This document shows positions 1 to 9,226 of a stretch of DNA of 49,605 nucleotides, piece by piece; positions within the stretch are counted from its first letter, which is position 1, and each line of letters opens with the position of its first letter. This DNA is from Microcystis aeruginosa Ma_SC_T_19800800_S464. GTDB taxonomy: Bacteria; Cyanobacteriota; Cyanobacteriia; Cyanobacteriales; Microcystaceae. The stretch lies in the NCBI GenBank assembly GCA_007095785.1, contig SFBL01000146.1, forward strand, positions 1 through 49,605. Direction: 5' to 3'. A program made the position numbers and the translations under genes. The notes below the pieces were generated by a model. The model was given only the letters and a program-made list of their open reading frames with translations, ran no database searches and was not told the origin of the DNA.

Positions 1-3000
1 TAAAGAGACTGTTATCAGTGGAACCTATACCAGTAACTAAGCTATAGTTGAAGGTATTACCCGTATCGGGGTCAGTCGTGGTGAAGTTACCGATGAGAGT
101 ATTCAGGGGTGAGTTTTCCGCGACGCTGTTGTTAGATAGGGTGACATCTGTGGGAGATTCATTGACATCATTGAAGTCACTCACATCAATAATCTGCAAT
201 CCGCCTGCACCAGAAGAGTTTGAACCGGCGGCATAAGCATAATTACCAACTACTTGCACATCACGGACTATATACGCAGATGACAAAGGAGAGTAAAAGT
301 TTTGATAATTACCTTTGATAGTGGGATTAGTAGGGTTGCTGATGTCGATGATTTGTAGTCCATAACCCCCCCAACCCCCCGACTGGGCAGCTAGATATGC
401 GTAGTTACCGATTACTTGCACATTAGCAGCCTGGCCAGAACTATAATAACTGCCTTTTAATATGGGGTTGGTGGGATTGCTGATGTCAATGATTTGCAGT
501 CCTGAACCCCAATCAGCTACATAAGCATAGTTACCGACTATTTGCACACCAAAAGCATAAGAAGTATCATAACTGCCTTTTAAGATGGGATTAGTGGGAT
601 TGCTGATGTCGATAATTTTCAGTCCCGACTCTCCATCAGCTAGATATGCGTAATTTCCTACTACCTGTAAACCAAAAGCAGGGTCAGAATCATCATCATA
701 ACTGCCTTTTAATGTGGGGTTCGTGGGATTGCTGATGTCGATGATTTCCAGTGATGAAGCCCCATTATTAACCAGATATGCGTAATTTCCAACTACTTGC
801 ACACCAAGAACCGCACCAAAATTATCATAATTGCCGATGAAAGTGGGATTAGTAGGGTTACTGATGTCGATGATTTGTAGTCCTGAACTCCCATCAGCTA
901 TATAAGCGTAATTCCCGACTACTTCGACACCATAAGCAGCGTCAGTATCATAATTGCCTTTGAAAGTAGGGTTAGTGGGGTTGCTGATGTCGATGATTTG
1001 CAGTCCTGAAGTCCAATCAGCCAAATATGCGTAATTCCCCACTACTTTCAAACCCCAAACCCATCCAGGAGTATCATATTTGCTGATGAAAGTGGGGGTA
1101 GGGGGGTTGATATCGTCATTAATTGTTCCCGTCACAGTGGTGGTCGTCCCCACTGTATAACCAGTCCCGGTCGCGAGGGTTAAAGTTACAGTTTCATCCG
1201 GGTCAGCCATATTATCTGCTGTCGGGTCAATTGTTACGGTAGCAGTAGTAGCATTAGCGGCGAAAGTAACTGTCCCTGTTGTACTGGTAAAACTGGCTGC
1301 ACCAGTTTGACTGTAATCTGTATTAAAGGTAGCTGTACCCCCAACTGTATAGTTAACTGTCAAAGCATTGGTTGTTACACCGTCGCGGTAGAAGTAGTAA
1401 ACTAAGTTGCTTGTCCCATCTTCGGTAACAAGACTAGGAACAACCTGAAGAGTAACACTGGTATCATCATTGAGAATCATCCCCGTCACTGGAGTAGTTG
1501 TCCCAACTGTATAGTCAGTCCCAGAAGTGAGGGTTAAGCTGACGGTTTCGTCATCTTCAACTGTGGTATCTGCTGTGGGGTCAATTGTTACAGTTGCAGT
1601 CGCAGAATTAGCAGCGAAAGTCACTGTCCCTGTTTCACTTGGGAAACTTGGGAAACTGGCTGCACCAGTTTGACTGTAATCTGTATTAAAGATGGCTGTT
1701 TTCCACCAGTCTGTATCATCGACTGTTGTAAAATTGACCGTCAAAAGATTGGTTGTGTCTCCTGTGCGGGTGAAAGTGTAAACTAAATTAGTTGTTCCAT
1801 CTTCAGTAACACTGGTGCTGGAAACTGCTAAGGTGACACTTGGTAAAGGTGATGGGTTATTGAAGTTACTGACATCAATAATCTTTAAACCGTCAAAATA
1901 ATCAGCTAGATATGCGTAATTACCGACTACTTCCACACCATAAGCAACGGTAGAAAAATCATCGTAATAGTCGATGAGAGTGGGGTTAGTCGGGTTGCTA
2001 ATGTCAATGATTTTCAGTCCTGCCATATCATCAGCTAGATATGCGTAATTTCCCACTACTTCCACATCATTAGCAACGCCGTTAGTATCATAATTGCCAA
2101 TGAAAATGGGGTTGGTAGGGTTGCTGATGTCAATAATTTGCAGTCCCCCATCCCAACCATCAGCTAGATATGCGTAATTACCTACTACTTCCACATCACT
2201 AGCAATGCCAGGAGTATCATAATTACCTTTCAGAGTCGGGTTTTCTGGGTTACTGATATCGATAATTTGCAGTCCTGACTCATAATCAGCTACATATGCG
2301 TAATTACCGATTACTTGGACTTCCAAAGCCCGACTAGAAGTATCATAATTGCCGATGAGAGTGGGGTTGCTTGGATTGCTGATGTCGATGATTGTCAGTC
2401 CTTGATAATCACTAGCTACATAAGCGTAGTTTCCCACTACCTCCAGCCCATAAGCCCCACCAAGAGGCCAATCAGAATAATTGCCTTTCAGAGTGGGGTT
2501 TTCTGGGTTACTGACATCGATAATTTGCAGTCCTGACTCATAATCAGCTACATAAGCGTAATTACCGATTACTTGCACATCCTGAGCGGAGCCAGAAGTA
2601 TCATAATTACCCACAAGAGTGGGAGTATCTGGGGTGCTGATGTCGATGATTTGCAGCCCTAAACTAAAATCAGCTACATAAGCATAGTTCCCCACTACTT
2701 TCACATCATGAGCCTCGCCAGGAGTATCATAATTACCCACTAAAGAAAGAGCAAATACTCCCTCATAAGTCGCTAAAGTCTCCCCATCAAACGCCAAGGA
2801 AATATTCAAATTTTGCTCACTTTCAGTGCGAGAAACTATTGCCTCTAAATCCCAATCTCCTCCCCATTTACTACTTCCCGTAGGTGTCGCTGAAGCCATC
2901 ACCGTCGCACCTGTCAACTGATGCAACTTCTCAATAAATTCTTCTCCTGCATCTCCCGCCGCGACCTGACAACCGTAAAGTAGAATACGATTAATCTTTG

Positions 3001-3280
3001 CCCAACTCTGTAACTGTTGGCGATAATCGTAAATATTTGTTAAATTGAGTTGACAATTCCCTAAATATAAGCATCCTGGCGCACCATGAGAGACGAGGTG
3101 AATGGTGGTAATCTGGGGATTTTGTTGTAAAAAAGCGGTGATTTGTTCGATTCCGTCTTGATTGGCAGAGAGAATAACGGTGGCGAGTCCAGGGATTACC
3201 CCAGCTTGGAGACTTTGATAATCGGTAACACCAGCATCGAGGAAAACTACGGACTGGTTGAGATTAGTTTGGCGAGACAT
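1..3280 (-). CDS. DUF4347 / LVIVD-repeat / Calx-beta giant surface protein (partial, 3' end outside window)
   Basis: The frame is open from ATG at 3280 to the window edge (about 1093 residues, C-terminus missing). Residues about 8-155 form a DUF4347 domain, with LVSHGAPG and LLYGCQVAAGDAG as possible His and Cys of a caspase-like dyad (inference). Residues about 181-477 hold seven LVIVD repeats of about 42 residues, each with GNYD, VGNYAYVAD and GLQIIDISNP motifs. Residues about 478-727 are two Calx-beta domains (SVTEDGTTNLVYTF, ending in TGMILNDD and TGTINDD). Residues about 729-1034 hold seven more LVIVD repeats. The visible end resembles a cadherin-type repeat (SNNSVAENSP). Such proteins are secreted or surface-attached and bind Ca2+; no classical signal peptide is visible, as is common for DUF4347 proteins exported by type I systems. 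The exact role is unknown. Confidence 0.93.
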   Translation of the reverse strand, partial: MSRQTNLNQSVVFLDAGVTDYQSLQAGVIPGLATVILSANQDGIEQITAFLQQNPQITTIHLVSHGAPGCLYLGNCQLNLTNIYDYRQQLQSWAKINRILLYGCQVAAGDAGEEFIEKLHQLTGATVMASATPTGSSKWGGDWDLEAIVSRTESEQNLNISLAFDGETLATYEGVFALSLVGNYDTPGEAHDVKVVGNYAYVADFSLGLQIIDISTPDTPTLVGNYDTSGSAQDVQVIGNYAYVADYESGLQIIDVSNPENPTLKGNYSDWPLGGAYGLEVVGNYAYVASDYQGLTIIDISNPSNPTLIGNYDTSSRALEVQVIGNYAYVADYESGLQIIDISNPENPTLKGNYDTPGIASDVEVVGNYAYLADGWDGGLQIIDISNPTNPIFIGNYDTNGVANDVEVVGNYAYLADDMAGLKIIDISNPTNPTLIDYYDDFSTVAYGVEVVGNYAYLADYFDGLKIIDVSNFNNPSPLPSVTLAVSSTSVTEDGTTNLVYTFTRTGDTTNLLTVNFTTVDDTDWWKTAIFNTDYSQTGAASFPSFPSETGTVTFAANSATATVTIDPTADTTVEDDETVSLTLTSGTDYTVGTTTPVTGMILNDDTSVTLQVVPSLVTEDGTSNLVYYFYRDGVTTNALTVNYTVGGTATFNTDYSQTGAASFTSTTGTVTFAANATTATVTIDPTADNMADPDETVTLTLATGTGYTVGTTTTVTGTINDDINPPTPTFISKYDTPGWVWGLKVVGNYAYLADWTSGLQIIDISNPTNPTFKGNYDTDAAYGVEVVGNYAYIADGSSGLQIIDISNPTNPTFIGNYDNFGAVLGVQVVGNYAYLVNNGASSLEIIDISNPTNPTLKGSYDDDSDPAFGLQVVGNYAYLADGESGLKIIDISNPTNPILKGSYDTSYAFGVQIVGNYAYVADWGSGLQIIDISNPTNPILKGSYYSSGQAANVQVIGNYAYLAAQSGGWGGYGLQIIDISNPTNPTIKGNYQNFYSPLSSAYIVRDVQVVGNYAYAAGSNSSGAGGLQIIDVSDFNDVNESPTDVTLSNNSVAENSPLNTLIGNFTTTDPDTGNTFNYSLVTGIGSTDNSLF

Positions 3281-3483
3281 AATGCAAGGGTTCTTGGTAA
3301 GTGGTCTAGGGTGGACATTGCCCACAAGCTGCTTTAGTATTATTTATTCAGTGCAATTCAGCCTGTTTTCCACAACCGCAGCCAGTCTAGGTTAAGCTTG
3401 AAGACTGTCAAATCATCGATTAACCGTCTCTACCATTTTGAAAGCGTTTTTTTCTACCGTCAATAGAATATAAAATATGCTTA

Positions 3484-3501
3484 TTTTTTTTTTTTTTTTT
3501 T
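3484..3501. repeat. 18-T homopolymer tract
   Basis: An uninterrupted run of 18 T lies about 200 bp upstream of the DUF4347 gene start. The surrounding 3281-3870 contains no gene I can support: only this tract, short repeats of the GAAACCCGTTTTCT type near 3705-3750, and a fragment of a dispersed repeat. Such runs slip easily in replication and in sequencing, so the length may vary or be an assembly uncertainty. Confidence 0.9.
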
Positions 3502-3697
3502 CATCAGGTTTATTCATGAATCAGAGAAAATCAAATTAAATTCGGTGCAGTTAAACCTTGATTTCTCGCACCAGCCACCTGATTAACTTGACTCAAGCCA
3601 TCAGATTCAGCGAAATTGAACAAAACATCGTCAACAGCAGGAAGAATCGGCAACAGGGGAAAAGTCATGACATTGACTGCAACAGAAAGAAAACGGA

Positions 3698-3752
3698 TTT
3701 CTCGAAGAAACCCGTTTTCTAAATAGTTTCTCAAAGAAACCCGTTTTCTAGA
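3698..3752. repeat. Short tandem/hairpin repeat (GAAACCCGTTTTCTA units)
   Basis: Two copies of a unit reading TTTCTC, then AAGAAACCCGTTTTCTA, occur about 30 bp apart. Each unit contains a small TTTCT/AGAAA self-complementary stem. It is an intergenic repeat with no visible coding role. Confidence 0.6.
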
Positions 3753-3814
3753 TATTGATTTTAGCCAAAGACTGCTTAAATTCTGCGAGAGAATTAGCAG
3801 CCCGCATGGGTTAA

Positions 3815-3858
3815 GCTACCGCTAACCCATCCTACAAATAATTGTGCCTTTCTACTTA
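3815..3858. repeat. Dispersed repeat A, truncated copy
   Basis: The segment from GCTACCGCTAACCCATCC to CTACTTA matches the right half of the repeats at 24366-24478 and 44649-44760. The left half is missing. It ends about 12 bp before the RTX pseudogene remnant, so the repeat marks the truncation boundary of that gene. Confidence 0.75.
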
Positions 3859-3870
3859 GGTATGTGAATT

Positions 3871-4565
3871 ATGAATGGAGAATGGGGAAACAGGGAAGTC
3901 GAAAACCTCAAACTAATTGGGACTAATAATATTAATGGTACAGGTAACGCTGGTGACAATAAAATGACCAGTAATAGCGGTAACAATATCCTCGCTGGCG
4001 CTAATGGTAACGATATTTACTGTTTTAATGCTTCAACCCCATCAGGAAGCGATACTATCCAAGAAACTATAGTGCGCCTAATTGATTTGTGAACGGGTAG
4101 GCTCTAGAAGTCAAGTGTAGCACGACGGCAAACGGAGGGTTTTTACATTTCATTTAGGTGCGCGATACCACCGGCGGTATCGATACCCTCGACTTTACCT
4201 GGACAAATACTGCGGCACGAGTGAACTTAGGCGTTACTACAATCCAAACCGCCGTCACCAATCATCTAAAATTGACTTTTTCCGCAAATAAAACTATTGA
4301 AAATATTATTGACCATACCAGTAATGCTCGACTAACTGGGAATAGCCTTAATAATACTCTAACTGGTGGTGGTGGCAATGATCAATTAACCAGCCAAGAC
4401 GGAAACGATAGTTTAATTGCTGGTTGAGGCGATGATTTACTCACCGGTGATAATGGTAGCGATAATTTTATCTTCAACAGTGGCAATTTGGGAATCGAGG
4501 CGATCAGCGATTTCATTCCGGGCAGTGATAAAATAGTATTAAGTAAAGCCATCTTTACCGCCTGA
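3871..4565 (+). pseudogene. RTX / hemolysin-type calcium-binding repeat protein remnant
   Basis: The translation has RTX-type repeats: NGTGNAGDNKMTSNSGNNI and ANGND before the insertion, then LTGGGGND and QDGNDSLIAG, and after a stop GDDLLTGDNGSDNFIF and the typical C-terminal piece ISDFIPGSDKIVLS. The gene is broken in three ways: the 5' part is missing next to a repeat-A fragment, an 80-bp element with a flanking 6-bp duplication interrupts it at 4078-4157, and an in-frame TGA at 4425-4427 splits the last repeats. Removing the insert and one GTGCGC copy restores the frame exactly (ETIVR joined to DTTGGIDTLDF). It is probably the tail of a secreted Ca2+-binding protein like the neighbour at 1-3280, but on the opposite strand. 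Confidence 0.82.
4078..4157. mobile_element. 80-bp MITE-like insertion with 6-bp direct repeats
   Basis: The insert is flanked by GTGCGC at 4072-4077 and at 4158-4163. Its ends are imperfect inverted repeats: the left 16 bases CTAATTGATTTGTGAA match the complement of the right end at 12 of 16 positions. It has no coding capacity. The host reading frame is restored if the element and one GTGCGC are removed, which supports a real insertion event. I found no second copy in this window. Confidence 0.7.
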
Positions 4566-4649
4566 CAAAAAGATGAAGTATGCTTGGATTTGACATCATC
4601 TCTGGAAGACTAGCTAGGGTCTGCTGTTCCCTGTTCTCCAAAACCAGAG

Positions 4650-4680
4650 ACTTCGTACCTCACCATTAGGATAACTGCTG
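4650..4680. repeat. Dispersed repeat B, partial copy
   Basis: The segment ACTTCGTACCTCACCATTAG followed by GATAACTGCTG matches the end of the repeat family seen at 15143, 19375, 24335, 33857 and 42480. It lies just upstream of the small secreted-protein gene at 4700. Confidence 0.7.
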
Positions 4681-4699
4681 GAACTGAAATAACCGACTA

Positions 4700-5170
4700 A
4701 TGAAAAAGATGATATTGATTTTACTATTAGCTTGGCTTTTAGTTGCTAACATAAATAGCCAGGGGGTTTTAGCAGTGACGATCGATTTTCAATGGTCGGG
4801 AAATCAAGGTTATACAGCTAAAGGTTCTTTTAGTTATGATGAAAAAACGGCCCCGACTATCTTTTCAGAAAAAGGTTCGGGAAAAATGCAAGTTTTAGAA
4901 AATTTTCAGGTATCTTTTTATGATAACAGTGGTCAAGAGATCGCTAAATACGATAATGTCAGCGAGGGAATTTCCTCGGCTAATTATTTTCAGTTTAATT
5001 TTAATACCAAAACTGGTCAAGTTTTTGGCTCGATCGATCTGGGGGGTGAAGGGATGGGGGAAATCTATCTTCAAGGGGTGGTTAACGATAATTTGGCACT
5101 GTTGCGGGTGGAGTCGGTAGATCTGGTCATGGATGAGGATGATTCACCAGAAATTATCACTCAGTTTTAA
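4700..5170 (+). CDS. Small secreted protein of unknown function
   Basis: A 156-residue protein. Residues 1-25 form a clear Sec signal peptide: MKK, a hydrophobic run (ILILLLAWLLVA), then a likely cleavage after VLA. The mature part is acidic and beta-rich, with FQWSGNQGYTAKGSFSYDE near residue 30. That resembles the start of many cyanobacterial PEP-CTERM-type secreted proteins, but no PEP-CTERM anchor is present at the C-terminus, which ends DEDDSPEIITQF. It is monocistronic and converges with uup. Periplasmic or secreted location is inferred; no function can be assigned. Confidence 0.78.
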   Translation: MKKMILILLLAWLLVANINSQGVLAVTIDFQWSGNQGYTAKGSFSYDEKTAPTIFSEKGSGKMQVLENFQVSFYDNSGQEIAKYDNVSEGISSANYFQFNFNTKTGQVFGSIDLGGEGMGEIYLQGVVNDNLALLRVESVDLVMDEDDSPEIITQF

Positions 5171-5199
5171 CTAAATCGATCGGGAAAATAGGGATTATC

Positions 5200-7089
5200 C
5201 TAGCCTAATTTTTCCGCTAATTCTAACCAGCGATCAGTTAAATTATCAATTTTTTGACTTAATTGAGCTAATTCTTCGGTAAGGTCGGTTATTTTAGTAA
5301 AATCTTCTAGGGGTTCTCCATAAAGTACCTTTTCAATTTCAGCTTTTTTTGCTTCTAAAATTGGTATTTGTTTTTCGATATCTTCGTATTCTTTTTTCTC
5401 TTTAAAAGAGATTTTCTTATTGACGGGTGACGGAGAAGCTTTAACAGTTTTTGGGGTGACTTTTTTTTCTTTTGGTTCCTCCTCCTCTTTTTTCTGATCG
5501 AGATAAAGGGAATAATTACCAGGATATTGACGGATATTACCCCCAGTTTCAAAGGCAAAAATAGTATCAACTACTCGATCAAGAAAATAGCGATCATGGG
5601 AAACAACAATCACACAACCGTTAAAGTCCTCTAAATATTCTTCTAAAATTGCTAAAGTCTGGACATCGAGATCATTGGTGGGTTCATCTAAGATTAAAAC
5701 ATTAGGCGCACTCATCAAAACTCGTAGTAAAAATAAGCGTCGTCTTTCTCCTCCAGAAAGTTTATAAATTGGTGCATACTGTTGATCGGGAGGAAAGAGA
5801 AATTTTTCTAACATCTGGGAAGCGGTAATCACGCTGCCGTCTAGGGTTTTGACTAATTCGGCCACACTTTTCAGATATTCGATCACTCTTTGATTTTCAT
5901 TGATATTGAGATCATCGGATTGTTGATCAAAGTAACCAATATGAATAGTGGAACCGATGTCAACCGTGCCTGAATCGGGGAGAATTTTCCCAGTAATAAT
6001 ATCCATGAGAGTAGATTTTCCTACCCCATTACTGCCAATAACACCAATGCGATCTTCGGGGGTAAAAATATAGGTAAAATCTTTAATTAAAGTGCGATCT
6101 CCGTAAGCTTTCGAGATATTTTCTAGTTCAATAACTTTTTTGCCGATGCGTCTTCCTGCGGTGGCAATATCGACTTTTCCCTCCACCTGTTTAAATTCCT
6201 TATTCCCCATGGACTGAATGCGATCAATCCGCGCTTTTTGTTTGGTGCTGCGCGCTTTTGGTCCCCGGGATAACCATTCTAATTCCCGTCGTAAAACTCC
6301 CGCGTGTTTGCGTTGACTACTGGCGATCGATTCTTCCGCTAAAGCTTTTTTTTCTAGATAATAGGCATAATTACCGGCATAAGTAGATAAGTCTCCCCGA
6401 TCGATTTCAATGATGCGATTAGTCACTCGATCGAGAAAATAGCGATCATGAGTAATTAATAATAATCCTCCCCGAAAACGGGACAAATAACTCTGTAACC
6501 ACTCCACGGAAAGTGCGTCTAAATGGTTGGTGGGTTCATCCATCAATAAACAGTCAGGATCGGCTAAAAGTGCGGTAGCGATGGCGATTCTTTTGCGATA
6601 TCCCCCCGATAAATCTCCCACGCGAGCATTAAAATTATCGATGCCCAGTTTACTTAAAATAACTTTAGCATTGGTTTCTAAATCCCAGGCGGCAAGTTTA
6701 TCAATTTGTTGCGAAACCCTTGACAAACGTTCCATAATAGTATCCAGATTTTCTGGCTCATGGACAAGGCGATCGGACAATTCCTCGTATTCCTTAATTA
6801 AAGTCATACTTTCGCCACTATCGGCGAAAACCTGCTCTAAAACCGTTTTATCATCGTCTAGCTCCGGTTGCTGGGGTAAATAGACGATTTTCATCCCGGA
6901 ATTGATTTGAATTTCGCCACCATCGATCGCTTCTAAACCGGCGATCATTTTCAATAGGGTCGATTTTCCCGATCCATTCGTACCGATCAGGCCGACTTTA
7001 TCGCGATCATCGAGGCTAAAACTGGCATCTTTGAGAATTTCCTTGATACCGAAGTCTTTTTTGAGCGATCGAACCGTCAGCAGTGTCAT
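5200..7089 (-). CDS. uup: ABC-F family ATPase, Uup type
   Basis: A soluble protein of 629 residues with two ABC cassettes and no membrane segments. The first cassette has Walker A GTNGSGKS at 36-43 and signature LSGGYRKR near 163. A basic linker (RGPKARSTKQKARIDRI, about 270-286) follows. The second cassette has Walker A GSNGVGKS near 353 and signature LSGGERRR near 444. Both have Walker B LLMDEPTNHLD or LILDEPTNDLD. The Lys/Glu-rich C-terminal extension (about 560-629) is the coiled-coil DNA/ribosome-binding domain typical of Uup. ABC-F proteins act on ribosomes; Uup also affects transposon excision in E. coli. An in-frame upstream extension to 7218 exists, but ATG at 7089 (MTLLTVRSLKKDFG) fits the family N-terminus. 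Confidence 0.93.
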   Translation of the reverse strand: MTLLTVRSLKKDFGIKEILKDASFSLDDRDKVGLIGTNGSGKSTLLKMIAGLEAIDGGEIQINSGMKIVYLPQQPELDDDKTVLEQVFADSGESMTLIKEYEELSDRLVHEPENLDTIMERLSRVSQQIDKLAAWDLETNAKVILSKLGIDNFNARVGDLSGGYRKRIAIATALLADPDCLLMDEPTNHLDALSVEWLQSYLSRFRGGLLLITHDRYFLDRVTNRIIEIDRGDLSTYAGNYAYYLEKKALAEESIASSQRKHAGVLRRELEWLSRGPKARSTKQKARIDRIQSMGNKEFKQVEGKVDIATAGRRIGKKVIELENISKAYGDRTLIKDFTYIFTPEDRIGVIGSNGVGKSTLMDIITGKILPDSGTVDIGSTIHIGYFDQQSDDLNINENQRVIEYLKSVAELVKTLDGSVITASQMLEKFLFPPDQQYAPIYKLSGGERRRLFLLRVLMSAPNVLILDEPTNDLDVQTLAILEEYLEDFNGCVIVVSHDRYFLDRVVDTIFAFETGGNIRQYPGNYSLYLDQKKEEEEPKEKKVTPKTVKASPSPVNKKISFKEKKEYEDIEKQIPILEAKKAEIEKVLYGEPLEDFTKITDLTEELAQLSQKIDNLTDRWLELAEKLG

Positions 7090-7226
7090 GATTTCTGGGA
7101 ATAATCCTTCTTTTCTAGTTTGACATACTCCCACCGTCAAGCTACGCTGTGACGGGGAATTCTTTCTACTGAAAAAGGTTTTCCTGGGGTGGGGAGATGG
7201 GGAGAGGAAGTCGATCATTTGTGAGG

Positions 7227-7272
7227 AAAAAAAACCTGTCCCTAATGCCGATGTTAACCAGAAAAGGGACAG
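7227..7272 (-). terminator. Rho-independent terminator of groEL2
   Basis: Read on the minus strand, CTGTCCCT and AGGGACAG form an 8-bp perfect stem with a loop of about 21 bases, followed at once by a G and then a run of eight T. It lies 50 bp after the groEL2 stop codon and before uup, so the two genes are probably separate transcripts. Confidence 0.75.
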
Positions 7273-7322
7273 ATTGGCTCAATTGCATGAGATTGTTTTC
7301 AAGGGCCAGAGGGCATCAGGAA

Positions 7323-9032
<1,710 letters not shown>

Positions 9033-9059
9033 TTAGCACTCTTAGGGCTTGAGTGCTAA
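9033..9059 (-). promoter_or_regulatory. CIRCE operator (HrcA site) of groEL2
   Basis: A perfect TTAGCACTC - 9 bases - GAGTGCTAA inverted repeat lies 37 bp upstream of the groEL2 ATG. This is the HrcA repressor binding site of heat-shock genes. I could not identify matching -35/-10 boxes with certainty. The rest of 9060-9226 shows no other feature. Confidence 0.97.
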
Positions 9060-9226
9060 TCCCAGTGTGCGGTTATCCGTACGCTTACTGGCGATTCCTT
9101 AACCGATCCCCTGAAAAATGCCCTAGTGCAGCTGAAAGTTTTCTGACGAAAAAGAGCGATCTGGGAAAGTGAGCGCTGTTTACTTGCATAATTTAAGATG
9201 AAGATGCCGACAGCCTAACCAGATCG

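Noticed and set aside
1-3280. Plus-strand reading frames within the LVIVD gene (for example 48-236, 2315-2536)
   Set aside because: They are shadows of the repeats on the minus strand, which form one long domain-rich frame.
3531-3734. 67-codon minus-strand frame in the repeat-rich spacer
   Set aside because: Partly made of the short GAAACCCGTTTTCT repeats; no domain and no neighbours supporting it. It might be a remnant.
6527-6883. 118-codon frame antisense to uup
   Set aside because: Low-complexity Ser-rich translation, completely inside a well-supported gene.
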